This document shows, in pieces, positions 45,561 to 53,379 of a DNA stretch of 64,000 nt (position 1 is its first letter; each line of letters begins with the position of its first letter). The notes below the pieces were generated by a model, which was given only the letters and a program-made list of their open reading frames with translations, was not told where the DNA came from and did not search any database. A program made the position numbers and the translations under genes. Location: the NCBI RefSeq assembly GCF_016632335.1, contig NZ_JAEPBG010000024.1:1-64000 (forward strand), written 5' to 3'. The stretch is from Noviherbaspirillum pedocola. Its GTDB lineage: Bacteria > Pseudomonadota > Gammaproteobacteria > Burkholderiales > Burkholderiaceae_D.

Positions 45561-46810
45561 TAAAGATTCTCCTCAGCGGTCCACAGAGCGACTAGCTGCA
45601 TGTCGATGGTTTCGACCAAGCGGTCGTAACCTTCGCGTGCGCGCTGGTACGTCTTCAGCGAGCCCTCGTATTTCGAAATGTCGTAGACGGTGCCGAACTC
45701 CGCGGCCGCGCTCTTGGTAACGGTCGTCTCGGGGATTTCCATCGGTAGCACGAGCCCTTCGTAGGTCTTTTTGATCCACTCGCGAACGACATGAGTGGCG
45801 GCATCCTGCGTATTCACACGGGCGAGCAGCACATGGATGAAGTCGAAATTCTTTTCCAAGCCCGGGACGTTCTGCTTCATGTTTGCCGACAGATCGGCGA
45901 ACAGATTCCAGAATTGTGTGGAGCTCGCATAATCCAGCGCCGAGGGGGGCGTCGGGATCACCAGGCCGTCAGCTGCCATGAATGCGTTAATGGTCATGTA
46001 CGACAGGGCAGGGGGCGTGTCGATAATGATCGCGTCATAACGGTCGAGCAAAGGCTCAAGACCTTTGTTCAGCACATTCCAGAACTGAAACTTCGAATCT
46101 TTGCTCTGCTTGAACGGCAAATAGAATTCGGCGCTGAAGAGCGCCGCGCTTGCCGGAATCAAATCGATGCCATCCCAGTAAGTCTTCTGTACCGCATACT
46201 CAAGTGACGTCTGCTCACCGTAGATCAGAGGTAGAACGGTCTGCTCCTCGGTGACCTCGCTGTCTGCAAGTAGGCCGGTCAACGCAGTTAGCGATGCCTG
46301 TGGGTCGAGATCAATGATCAGCACATCGCGGCCGCACAGTGTCAAACCCTGAGCGAGCGTCATCGCGGTCGACGTCTTGCTCACGCCGCCTTTGAAATTA
46401 CCAATAGCAATCTTTTTGCCCAGGGCGTTCTCACCGCGCTTCTTGTATGGACCGACTTTCTTGACCCACTCACGTGCCTCTTCCAACGAGAATATACGGC
46501 TGCTCCCTTTGCCGGACAGGGTACCCGTGGGCAGTTCTAGGTCGCTACGTGAAGACACGAAGTAGTTGGCTTTCATGCGATCAATCTTGCATAGAGCCGC
46601 TACCTGAGCAGTCGTATAAACTGGAGGATGCTTTCGAGGATGGGGCTTCAACATGCTCTCGCGCACCTCAACCAGCATGTCACTGGCGTGGGTGGCGATG
46701 TCAGAGATGGCATCAAGGCTAATCCGATTCACCTTGGAGAACTGGTTAGCGTGGATTGATACCGCCGGCACCTGCGTTTTTGGCAGTTTTGCCTTTGCGG
46801 TAGTTGTCAT
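45560..46810 (-). CDS. parA: plasmid partition ATPase ParA (type Ia, with N-terminal DNA-binding domain)
   Basis: A 416-residue ParA/SopA-like ATPase. The N-terminal 130 residues hold a MerR-like or winged DNA-binding domain (YTTAQVAALCKIDRMKANYF). The deviant Walker A is GNFKGGVSKTSTAM, and IDLDPQASLTALTG and IIIDTPPALSYM follow. N-terminal DNA-binding domains mark type Ia ParA proteins that repress their own promoter. Repeats upstream of the start (46912-46938) are candidate operators. Confidence 0.93.
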   Translation of the reverse strand: MTTTAKAKLPKTQVPAVSIHANQFSKVNRISLDAISDIATHASDMLVEVRESMLKPHPRKHPPVYTTAQVAALCKIDRMKANYFVSSRSDLELPTGTLSGKGSSRIFSLEEAREWVKKVGPYKKRGENALGKKIAIGNFKGGVSKTSTAMTLAQGLTLCGRDVLIIDLDPQASLTALTGLLADSEVTEEQTVLPLIYGEQTSLEYAVQKTYWDGIDLIPASAALFSAEFYLPFKQSKDSKFQFWNVLNKGLEPLLDRYDAIIIDTPPALSYMTINAFMAADGLVIPTPPSALDYASSTQFWNLFADLSANMKQNVPGLEKNFDFIHVLLARVNTQDAATHVVREWIKKTYEGLVLPMEIPETTVTKSAAAEFGTVYDISKYEGSLKTYQRAREGYDRLVETIDMQLVALWTAEENL

Positions 46811-47175
46811 AGGTGCTCTCTAGTTAGTTGGCGTCGTGTTTTACATGCAGCCGCGCATTCTACACATTTCATGGGTTCGGCTGCAAAGTGTATAACTGGC
46901 GACAGGTTAATAAGTAAACAACCAGAATGCAAGTAAACTTTCCGATCTGCTAGCGAAAGGTGGTAAGCGGTTAAAGATTGGCTGTGCCGCCTGATCTTTC
47001 GACGATGACATGGTGCGCGCCGCCGACTGCATGATTAGCTGCGAATCAGCCTTGCGAAAAAGCCGGCGCGTGGCAGACTTGTGGGGCGGCGGTCATTGAC
47101 TGAGGGGGAATTTCTGCACCCAAGATACTAGCAATGCGCTGAACATCCATTCAAAATTCCGCTCGTGTGGAGCGG
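46811..47175. promoter_or_regulatory. parA promoter/operator region and spacer to hipA
   Basis: 365 bp without a gene. Two direct repeats AAGTAAAC (46912-46919 and 46931-46938) lie about 105 bp upstream of parA. The first forms GTAAACAACC (46914-46923), a 10-mer that recurs in the replication origin at 51659-51668. The remainder, 46980-47175, shows nothing recognisable. Confidence 0.5.
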
Positions 47176-48411
47176 TCAGCCCGGTCCTTCTGCTGCGCCG
47201 AAGCATGATACCAAGAGCAGAATGTCGCGTTGGGAAACCCCTGCTTCCTGGAAGATTGCCCGCCATCCCGAGGCAACAGTTCTGACCTGATTGATAATCG
47301 CAATCGCTTCGTCGTGGGTAAGTTGGAAGCGGCCGCGCTGAGAGAGCGCGTTCTCTATGGTGCTGGCGCGGCCGTGCGCACCCACGCCGATCCACTGCGG
47401 CATCGAGGCAGCATCGATGTGCGGCACGATATCGAATGCCGGCGACAGGCGATATTTGCCGTTGTCGGAGAGGATCAGCCCGTGATTCCGCATATGGTCA
47501 TCCACGTTGCCCACCAGGATGTTGATCACCATGCGGCGGAACAGCTCATGACTGTCTTCCACCACATGCTCGTTAATGCCTCGCATGGCCTCGGCGATCC
47601 CGGCATAGGAATATCTGGTCTTGTAGTCGTTGTCAGTCACGCGACCCATGCCTATCAGGGAATTGGCGCTGATGTAATGGATCCGTTTGCCGTCGCGCGT
47701 CCGGTCAAAGCGTTCGATCAAGAGCACTGACCTGCCGCCAATCTCCACATGCTCAAAATCGGGCAAGCGCACTCCAGCGCGGAAGGCCAGCATGAGGGTT
47801 GCGTACTCGACTTTCGGAAGATCGAAAGGGTCATCTGGCCGCGAGAATTTCGCGATGTACTCTTTCCCCTCGTGCAATACCACCGTCTTGGGGCGCACGC
47901 CGCCGAGGCTCCCACCGGGGAGCGCCAAGCGGATGGCTTCTTGGTCCAGGTCCTCGTCCGGGTGCGTGGCCAGCATCTCGATGGCTTTGACGAGCCGCGC
48001 CGACAGCTGTGTGGTGGATTGCGGCACCATGCCGAGCTGCGGCGGTGTGCTGGGCTCTGCAGAAAAACCGAGGCAGCCGGCACCGTAATGCCAGGAGTGT
48101 AGCAGCCAGTCCACTGGGGTCTGAGGAACCGGGGTCTTCGTCACGCGGGAAATGCTGGCGGTAAGCTTGACGCCCCACGCGTTCGGGCCCGCATCCGAGA
48201 TAACCCCGTAAGAGCCATCTGGCTGGCGCGGAATCCGATGCGGTTTCGGGGAGACCGGCAGATGCACCGGATCTAAGGGCAGCGCATTCGCAAGCCGCTG
48301 GTAGCTTTTGCCATAGGCGAAAAGGCCGTCGCCGTTCTTATCAAGAGCAAAGCGGGCAACGGGAACAGGACTCCCGGGATCGGCGCAGTTAAAAACTATG
48401 CAGCTTTCCAT
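47176..48411 (-). CDS. hipA: HipA-family toxin kinase
   Basis: A 411-residue HipA-like Ser/Thr kinase. It has the N-terminal couple_hipA region, GSLGGVRPKTVV, the ATP-binding Lys in KEYIAKFSRPDD, the catalytic INILVGNVDDHMRNHGLI and the metal-binding SPAFDIVP. Such toxins phosphorylate translation factors such as tRNA synthetases. HipB is immediately upstream with adjacent coordinates. The pair likely stabilises the plasmid. Confidence 0.9.
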   Translation of the reverse strand: MESCIVFNCADPGSPVPVARFALDKNGDGLFAYGKSYQRLANALPLDPVHLPVSPKPHRIPRQPDGSYGVISDAGPNAWGVKLTASISRVTKTPVPQTPVDWLLHSWHYGAGCLGFSAEPSTPPQLGMVPQSTTQLSARLVKAIEMLATHPDEDLDQEAIRLALPGGSLGGVRPKTVVLHEGKEYIAKFSRPDDPFDLPKVEYATLMLAFRAGVRLPDFEHVEIGGRSVLLIERFDRTRDGKRIHYISANSLIGMGRVTDNDYKTRYSYAGIAEAMRGINEHVVEDSHELFRRMVINILVGNVDDHMRNHGLILSDNGKYRLSPAFDIVPHIDAASMPQWIGVGAHGRASTIENALSQRGRFQLTHDEAIAIINQVRTVASGWRAIFQEAGVSQRDILLLVSCFGAAEGPG

Positions 48412-48717
48412 TTAAAAATCCGTGTCCAGTTCAACGACGGCTCCTTCCCGCTTTGTCCTCGGGACATGGGGTTGGCTCAATACCAGCTCCAATTCTTGCA
48501 GTTCGCCGAGCGCCTCAAGAACCATGAGCACGACCGCGAAGGTTACGTTCGGATCACCTTTTTCGAGTCTGCTTAATGTAGTGCGGTGAACTCGGCACTG
48601 ATGTTCCAGCGCCTTCAGGGTGAGGTGTTGCGCTTTGCGCGCTTGACGAATCCGCTCCCCCAGTCGCTTGGCGGCCTCAGATGCTGCAAAGGAAGTGAAC
48701 TCGTAGGAATGTCGCAT
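48412..48717 (-). CDS. hipB: HipB-type antitoxin (XRE HTH)
   Basis: A 101-residue protein with one XRE helix-turn-helix at about residues 15-70 (LGERIRQARKAQHLTLKALEH, then TTLSRLEKGDPN in parts). It is the DNA-binding antitoxin and autorepressor for HipA, whose gene follows directly. The AT-rich stretch at 48718-48770 with TATATG is the likely promoter and operator. Confidence 0.88.
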   Translation of the reverse strand: MRHSYEFTSFAASEAAKRLGERIRQARKAQHLTLKALEHQCRVHRTTLSRLEKGDPNVTFAVVLMVLEALGELQELELVLSQPHVPRTKREGAVVELDTDF

Positions 48718-48804
48718 ATATAGGACTTATCATGATTTTTGTCACATATATGCATTCTACAGAAAGCGATCCATTTGCCTGACTAGCATCGGCACGATTA
48801 CAGT

Positions 48805-49104
48805 TTATTTTTTATGACGTCGCCGTGAAGATCCATACAGGACAACATTCCTCGGCGTTTTAGAACCTAATTCCCCTTGATTCCTGTTAATAAGCAAGAT
48901 ATCGTGCTTGTCAGGTCGCAAGCTTTCGTCCCACTGCCGTAGGCCATTCAGCGCGCTGACATGCGCGGCATGTCCTGCGCGGCTAGTCCCGCACTTCCTC
49001 CAGATCAAACGGCTGGGCCGTTTGATCTCGACCGCTGGCCGCTCGATCAGGACAATGGCCAGACGGTGAATGACGAACATCCCTGCACGCGGCACGAAAT
49101 GCAT
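48805..49104 (-). CDS. small hypothetical protein (doubtful)
   Basis: An open frame of 99 residues ending in a basic tail (SSRRRHKK). The central part (DILLINRNQGELG) looks like plausible protein text, but no family or clear ribosome-binding site supports it. It lies between hipB and the gene at 49205 on the same strand. Palindromes at 49124-49156 lie just upstream of its start. Confidence 0.3.
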   Translation of the reverse strand: MHFVPRAGMFVIHRLAIVLIERPAVEIKRPSRLIWRKCGTSRAGHAAHVSALNGLRQWDESLRPDKHDILLINRNQGELGSKTPRNVVLYGSSRRRHKK

Positions 49105-49123
49105 TCGATATATGCCTTACCAT

Positions 49124-49156
49124 GTGCAGCACAGTGTGCTGCACCGTGTACTACAC
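49124..49156. repeat. cluster of two palindromes
   Basis: GTGCAGCAC (49124-49132) and GTGCTGCAC (49136-49144) form a perfect 9-bp inverted repeat with a 3-bp spacer. GTGTA-C-TACAC (49146-49156) follows at once. The related GTG/CAC half-sites suggest an operator or a protein-binding array. Confidence 0.7.
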
Positions 49157-49204
49157 CGTGTGTGCCACTAATTATTGTGCCGCAACGGAAGACAAATGCC
49201 GCCT

Positions 49205-49894
49205 TCAATTTTTCGAGCTGCAATGCGCCGCGATGAGAGCCGCTAGCTTGCTAAGGTAGTCGTCCGCCCAATTGCAGAAAAAATTTCCGGGTGGTTGGGT
49301 GCGATACGCTGGCAGCGCCAGCGAAGGAATAAGGAAGACCCGTGTTCCTGTCGCCAGGTCGTAATGGAAGAACTCAGCCGCATGCGTCGGAAGAGGCAGC
49401 AAGTCCGGATTGACGTTAAAAACCTTGCCAAATTCCTTTCGGACGCCGGCACCATGGATGACCATCGCCTTCGGCCGAATTACTGTGGTTAGCATGCTGA
49501 AAATTGCCCTGCCGCGTTCCTTGCCGCCAGCATGCTCCGGCAAGCGAAGCGCTTTGGAATCCGCGGTGGAGTAGCAAATGACGTTTGTCTCGAGCACTGA
49601 GCACACGCCGGCTGCGGAAAGCTTCGCCGCCAATAGGTCGATGTTGCCGCGAGTGCGCGACTCCTGCGTGACCTCGGCATAGAGCCCTCGGCACGACTCT
49701 CCATTGCGATTGAAGAGGGCGTCGATATGCCGCTGGTGCGAAACCGCACTAGAGGGGTACGCCTTGGCAGGATTCAGTCCCACTATGAAGACGTCCGCAG
49801 CGGCCGGATCGGTCATAGTCGTCATCCACGGCCGCGGAAATTGTCCGTTGATTTCCGCCGTAAGCTCACGTACGGCTTGTTCCAGGTTATTCAC
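49205..49894 (-). CDS. uracil-DNA-glycosylase-like hypothetical protein
   Basis: A 229-residue protein. The segment ADVFIVGLNPAKAYPSS resembles the first motif of the UDG superfamily, with a central ETNVICYST strand and MVIHGAGVRKEFGK further on. The usual second catalytic motif (HPS-like) is not evident, so activity is uncertain. It lies 45 bp after the rep gene on the same strand. DNA repair or an inactive UDG-fold role on the plasmid are both possible. Confidence 0.5.
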   Translation of the reverse strand: MNNLEQAVRELTAEINGQFPRPWMTTMTDPAAADVFIVGLNPAKAYPSSAVSHQRHIDALFNRNGESCRGLYAEVTQESRTRGNIDLLAAKLSAAGVCSVLETNVICYSTADSKALRLPEHAGGKERGRAIFSMLTTVIRPKAMVIHGAGVRKEFGKVFNVNPDLLPLPTHAAEFFHYDLATGTRVFLIPSLALPAYRTQPPGNFFCNWADDYLSKLAALIAAHCSSKN

Positions 49895-49939
49895 TAAAGT
49901 CTCGAAAGATGCGCATGAAGCGGTGAGAAAGTGATGCAG

Positions 49940-51358
49940 TTAGGGCAGAGTGCCCTTGTCATGGAAAGCGATTACATCCCTGTCCTGCACGTCACCCCAG
50001 ATCTCATTGGCCAGCCACTGTCCCAATGCCGTGCGAACGACTTTCATCTCCAGACCCTTTTTCCTGTAATACCCCTTAATTGTCTTCCCGGCCTGGTCAA
50101 TGAAACGGTCTACAAGGCCTTTGCGTTCCTCTTCAGACAGTTCAGCCAGATAGCTCATAGCTTGTTCGCTGCGCACTGCGACATATTGCGCGACCAGGTC
50201 CTTACGGCTTGGTGCGGCATCGAGATCTCCAACGGCTGCTGCCGGTTGCGCTATGTGCGGGTTGCTTGCATAGCCATTGGCCAGCGCGACTTTAAAGTAG
50301 GCAGCCGGCGAGTTGAGGACTGCGCCTGTCTTCATGTTCTGGCGCTTCTCAACCAGATCAAGATGGGACAAAACTGCCTGTTCCCCATGCCGGGCATAAA
50401 TATCAGTCGCTTCCTCCTGAGGGATTCCAAGCCGCATGATCCGCTCAACGACTTGCATATTGACCAGCGGACCCGGCTCGATATCGGGGATAAACTCCAG
50501 TGCGCCCTGCGCCTTGAGGTTGACTTTGAACTGTAGTCCTTCGACTCTTCGCCCCGCCCGGAACTCGACCAGCTCAACTTCAATGTCGGTGGCTGAATTG
50601 ATTTCCGCTATGACTGGCTTTAAGACATCGCGTTTGAAGTATTTGTACTCCGGGACCGGATCGGCGCCCTCAATAGGCGTGCCGGTTAATACATGGAACC
50701 AGAATTCAGGAGTCTGCCTGTACGTGACCTTGGACGGGCTTGTTGCATATCGTCTGCAAACTTCGTACAGGGCAAGGGCTTGCGAACCACTCAGAATACT
50801 TTGGTAGTGGAGACTGTATTTTGTGAAATTGTTATCCGGCTTGAGCACAATATCCTGGAACGTCGGAGAGAAGGCGTAACCCAGCCACACCTCTCCGTTT
50901 TTATTTCCCATCCCGCCGGAATTCCAGATCTTGATGCCGGATACCATCACCTCGTCGGTCCAAGACTTCGTCGTCGTCTGAAGAACCTTAACCGACTGCA
51001 TCTCCTGAGCGGTCCGCTTGATCAGTTCCGTGTTATTGCCTGAGTAGTTGAAGCCAGCGACCACATCGGCCATCGGAATCCAGAAATAGCCCTTAGCGCC
51101 AGGTTCACCCGCCGGCGCGTTGCGCCCAGGAGCGCCTGCTTTCTGAGCGTGGTAGATGAAAATATTCAGCAGCTTCCTGGAGACGAAGGTGAAGCGGCCC
51201 GCCTTTATGCGCAGCCCAACCGCATCGTTGGACTTGCGGAATTCCTGCAGATCACCCGCCTTGTTGCGATCTTGCTCAGAAAGGTTAATTGTCTCAGCCA
51301 TGTTGGCTTTTTTTAAACGAGCCATCTTCATAGAGATTGTGTTGCCACTGAGAATCAT
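49940..51358 (-). CDS. repA: plasmid replication initiator, Rep_3 superfamily
   Basis: An initiator of up to 472 residues. The two winged-helix domains of Rep_3 proteins lie at about residues 55-300 (FTFVSRKLLNIFIYHAQKAG, then SGSQALALYEVCRRY and WFHVLTGTP in parts). A roughly 150-residue helical C-terminal part follows. Twelve iterons and an inverted half-iteron operator lie directly upstream. The start is uncertain: ATG codons at 51358, 51331, 51325 and 51301 are all in frame and none has a good ribosome-binding site. Confidence 0.88.
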   Translation of the reverse strand: MILSGNTISMKMARLKKANMAETINLSEQDRNKAGDLQEFRKSNDAVGLRIKAGRFTFVSRKLLNIFIYHAQKAGAPGRNAPAGEPGAKGYFWIPMADVVAGFNYSGNNTELIKRTAQEMQSVKVLQTTTKSWTDEVMVSGIKIWNSGGMGNKNGEVWLGYAFSPTFQDIVLKPDNNFTKYSLHYQSILSGSQALALYEVCRRYATSPSKVTYRQTPEFWFHVLTGTPIEGADPVPEYKYFKRDVLKPVIAEINSATDIEVELVEFRAGRRVEGLQFKVNLKAQGALEFIPDIEPGPLVNMQVVERIMRLGIPQEEATDIYARHGEQAVLSHLDLVEKRQNMKTGAVLNSPAAYFKVALANGYASNPHIAQPAAAVGDLDAAPSRKDLVAQYVAVRSEQAMSYLAELSEEERKGLVDRFIDQAGKTIKGYYRKKGLEMKVVRTALGQWLANEIWGDVQDRDVIAFHDKGTLP

Positions 51359-51366
51359 AATGAATC

Positions 51367-51399
51367 AAAGGTGAGAAACCGGAAAGTTATTTCACCTTT
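51367..51399. promoter_or_regulatory. inverted half-iteron operator of repA
   Basis: AAAGGTGA (51367-51374) and TCACCTTT (51392-51399) are exact inverted repeats just upstream of repA. AGGTGA is the end half of the iteron, so the site fits autorepression by Rep dimers, as known for Rep_3 plasmids. Confidence 0.7.
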
Positions 51400-51433
51400 C
51401 CGAGTGCGAAAAAATGTCATCCTATACGGGTCG

Positions 51434-51582
51434 TTACCCAAAACTCTCACCTGAATTTCCTTTCGTTACCCAATCCACTCACCTTCATTACCCAAAACTC
51501 TCACCCGTCACGGATTTCGCAACCCAAAACTCTCACCTTCGTTACCCAAAGCTCTCACCTCCGATACCCAAAACTCTCACCT
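51434..51582 (+). repeat. iteron cluster 1 (six copies)
   Basis: Six 19-bp copies of TTACCCAAAACTCTCACCT or close variants start at 51434, 51466, 51488, 51520, 51542 and 51564. Spacings are 32, 22, 32, 22 and 22 bp, whole numbers of helical turns. Copies 2, 4 and 5 carry substitutions. These are Rep-binding iterons of the plasmid origin. Confidence 0.95.
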
Positions 51583-51965
51583 AAAACGCCAGAAAGCCTT
51601 ATCTGGCGCGGGTTTCAGCGGTCCCTTAAGGTTTTAAGGTTTACCAAGGTGTTTACTTGTAAACAACCCTCAAAGAGCTGCGAACAGGAAATATCGCCGA
51701 CTTCACATGCTCGAACACAGCCGTCGGTAGTTCTCCTTTCCGCCAGCAAGGAAAATTACACAAGTAGCCGAGATTTTGTTTTTCCTTGCACGCAGCGAAA
51801 AATCACTTACGTTCGGATCGCATAAACGCGTTGCGGTGCAAGCAATCCAGAACTATGGCTCGGCCTAGCGACGCCGGTAACGTAATGCTAGGCAGCTATC
51901 TCCAGCCGCGTTAGCTCCGCATCTGTGGCTTGGTGGAACCATTTCTAACCGCGGATGCGATTTCG
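51583..51965. other. inter-iteron region of the origin
   Basis: 383 bp without a gene. It has one perfect dyad, TGTTTAC-TT-GTAAACA, at 51650-51665, whose right arm extends to GTAAACAACC, shared with the parA upstream region. A run TTTTGTTTTTCC lies at about 51774. I could not find a clear DnaA box. Confidence 0.55.
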
Positions 51966-52320
51966 TTACCCAAAACTCTCACCTGAACGCCTAAAGGGCC
52001 GGTTTCGTTACCCAAAACTCTCACCTGTCACCTGATTTAAGCGATTTCGTTACCCAAAACTCTCACCTATGGACACAATAACGCCTATCCATAACCGCCA
52101 ACACGCGCTTATAAGACCAAAATACATTGCATCAAAGTAGCTTCTGTTCCGCCAATTAACGTTTCTATATGCCTTAAGACACACAATCCCCCAAAATCCC
52201 CCTATTTTCGGCCTTTCGATACCCAAAACTCTCACCTGTTGCCCGATAGGCCGTTTTCGATACCCAAAACTCTCACCTTTCATTGGCCAGCGAGCCTTTC
52301 ATTACCCAAAACTCTCACCT
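51966..52320 (+). repeat. iteron cluster 2 (six copies)
   Basis: Six further copies start at 51966, 52008, 52050, 52219, 52260 and 52302, mostly 41-42 bp apart (four turns). An AT-rich stretch of about 150 bp (52070-52218) splits them three and three and is the best candidate for the DNA-unwinding element. Cluster 2 copies are better conserved than cluster 1 copies. Confidence 0.95.
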
Positions 52321-52652
52321 ATTCGGTCGGGGCGCTTACGAGCCGCTACGCCGAAGACAGTGTCCTCACGATGCAAGTCCAACGCTACGGCCGTCAGCCC
52401 ATGCGGAAACGTGGCGAGAGCGGGTATCCCGGATTCAGGAAACCGAACAATATGACGCGCATACAACTATGCGTAACGGGTAGTGATAATTCATAGGCTT
52501 GCATTGTATTGAGATTCAGGATTAAATCAAGCGCATTGAAGTTTTCTTGTTGGAAATGTAGCGGCGACATTACAAACGCCTGTGCGTCATACCGATGTAC
52601 CAGGCCCAACGCAAATGTCTGGCATCCCTTAACTTCACTCTGGAAATCAATC
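52321..52652. other. spacer between origin and ssb-like gene
   Basis: 332 bp. Nothing recognisable other than a probable promoter for the downstream gene; AT-rich sequence at 52490-52560 would suit it. Confidence 0.4.
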
Positions 52653-53156
52653 ATGACTATCGCAATCATCCTCAAAAACGCCGCCGGTTCGCTGTTCCCC
52701 GTTGCAAACCCTGGACAGGGCAAGCCGGTCCTCGAAGGCTTCGTCGAGTTTCCTCTCGAAGACAAGAAAGACGGCAAGAAGATGCGTCTCGAAGCCCACG
52801 CATGGCTGAAAGAAAAGGACGGCAAGAAGTTCTATTCCCTCAGCATCGGTGGCATTTCCGCTGCCTTGTTCAAGGAAAAGGAGTCGACCAACGATAAGCT
52901 GCCGGCATACGCAGGCACTTTCGGCTTCAACCGCGAACTCCGCCTTGCGGCCTGGAAGAAGACCGCGCAAGGATCGGGCAAGCCGTACCTGTCCATCGCC
53001 ATCTCGGAAAAGACGAGCAACGGCAGTGGCTCCAGCACCAGCGGAGCAGCAGGCAATGCACCGTCGACCGGTTCGCTGCCCCAGCACGAGCCGGCAAGCC
53101 AGCAGCCAGCGCATGCTGGAACCAAGGCAGAGGAACCGGACTTTGACTTCGTCTGA
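52653..53156 (+). CDS. SSB-like plasmid protein of unknown family
   Basis: A 167-residue protein starting MTIAIILKNAAGSLFPV. The first 115 residues read as a small beta-rich domain (LEGFVEFPLEDKKDGKK, FYSLSIGGISAALF). A Ser/Gly/Pro/Gln-rich linker and an acidic end, EEPDFDFV, follow. The linker plus acidic tip resembles bacterial SSB architecture, where the tip recruits partner proteins. Sequence identity to SSB is not evident, so a single-strand-binding role is inferred. An intrinsic terminator follows at once. Confidence 0.55.
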   Translation: MTIAIILKNAAGSLFPVANPGQGKPVLEGFVEFPLEDKKDGKKMRLEAHAWLKEKDGKKFYSLSIGGISAALFKEKESTNDKLPAYAGTFGFNRELRLAAWKKTAQGSGKPYLSIAISEKTSNGSGSSTSGAAGNAPSTGSLPQHEPASQQPAHAGTKAEEPDFDFV

Positions 53157-53175
53157 TTACCTCATCAACTCAACC

Positions 53176-53201
53176 AACCCCGCGCACGCGGGGTTTTTTT
53201 T
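53176..53201 (+). terminator. intrinsic terminator of the SSB-like gene
   Basis: Stem CCCCGCG (53178-53184) / CGCGGGG (53187-53193), flanked by AA/TT, followed by eight T. Confidence 0.9.
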
Positions 53202-53379
53202 CGCCTGTCGATTTCAGCGCAGACGTTTCCCTGCCGTTATCGCATCCGTATGCAAAATTGTTGTTAACAAGTGCTTGCAATACTGTTTATAATGCTTTCG
53301 CTTCTAACGATAAGCATTTTTTAGCAAAACATGGCGGCGTGCGGCTGATCGAATCCGCACCGAGGGATGGGATAGACAC

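Noticed and set aside
51434-52320. CRISPR-like array from the repeated 19-bp units
   Set aside because: Spacings are multiples of a helical turn (22, 32, 42 bp), spacers are very short and unequal, no cas genes are present, and the units lie upstream of a Rep_3 gene. They are iterons.
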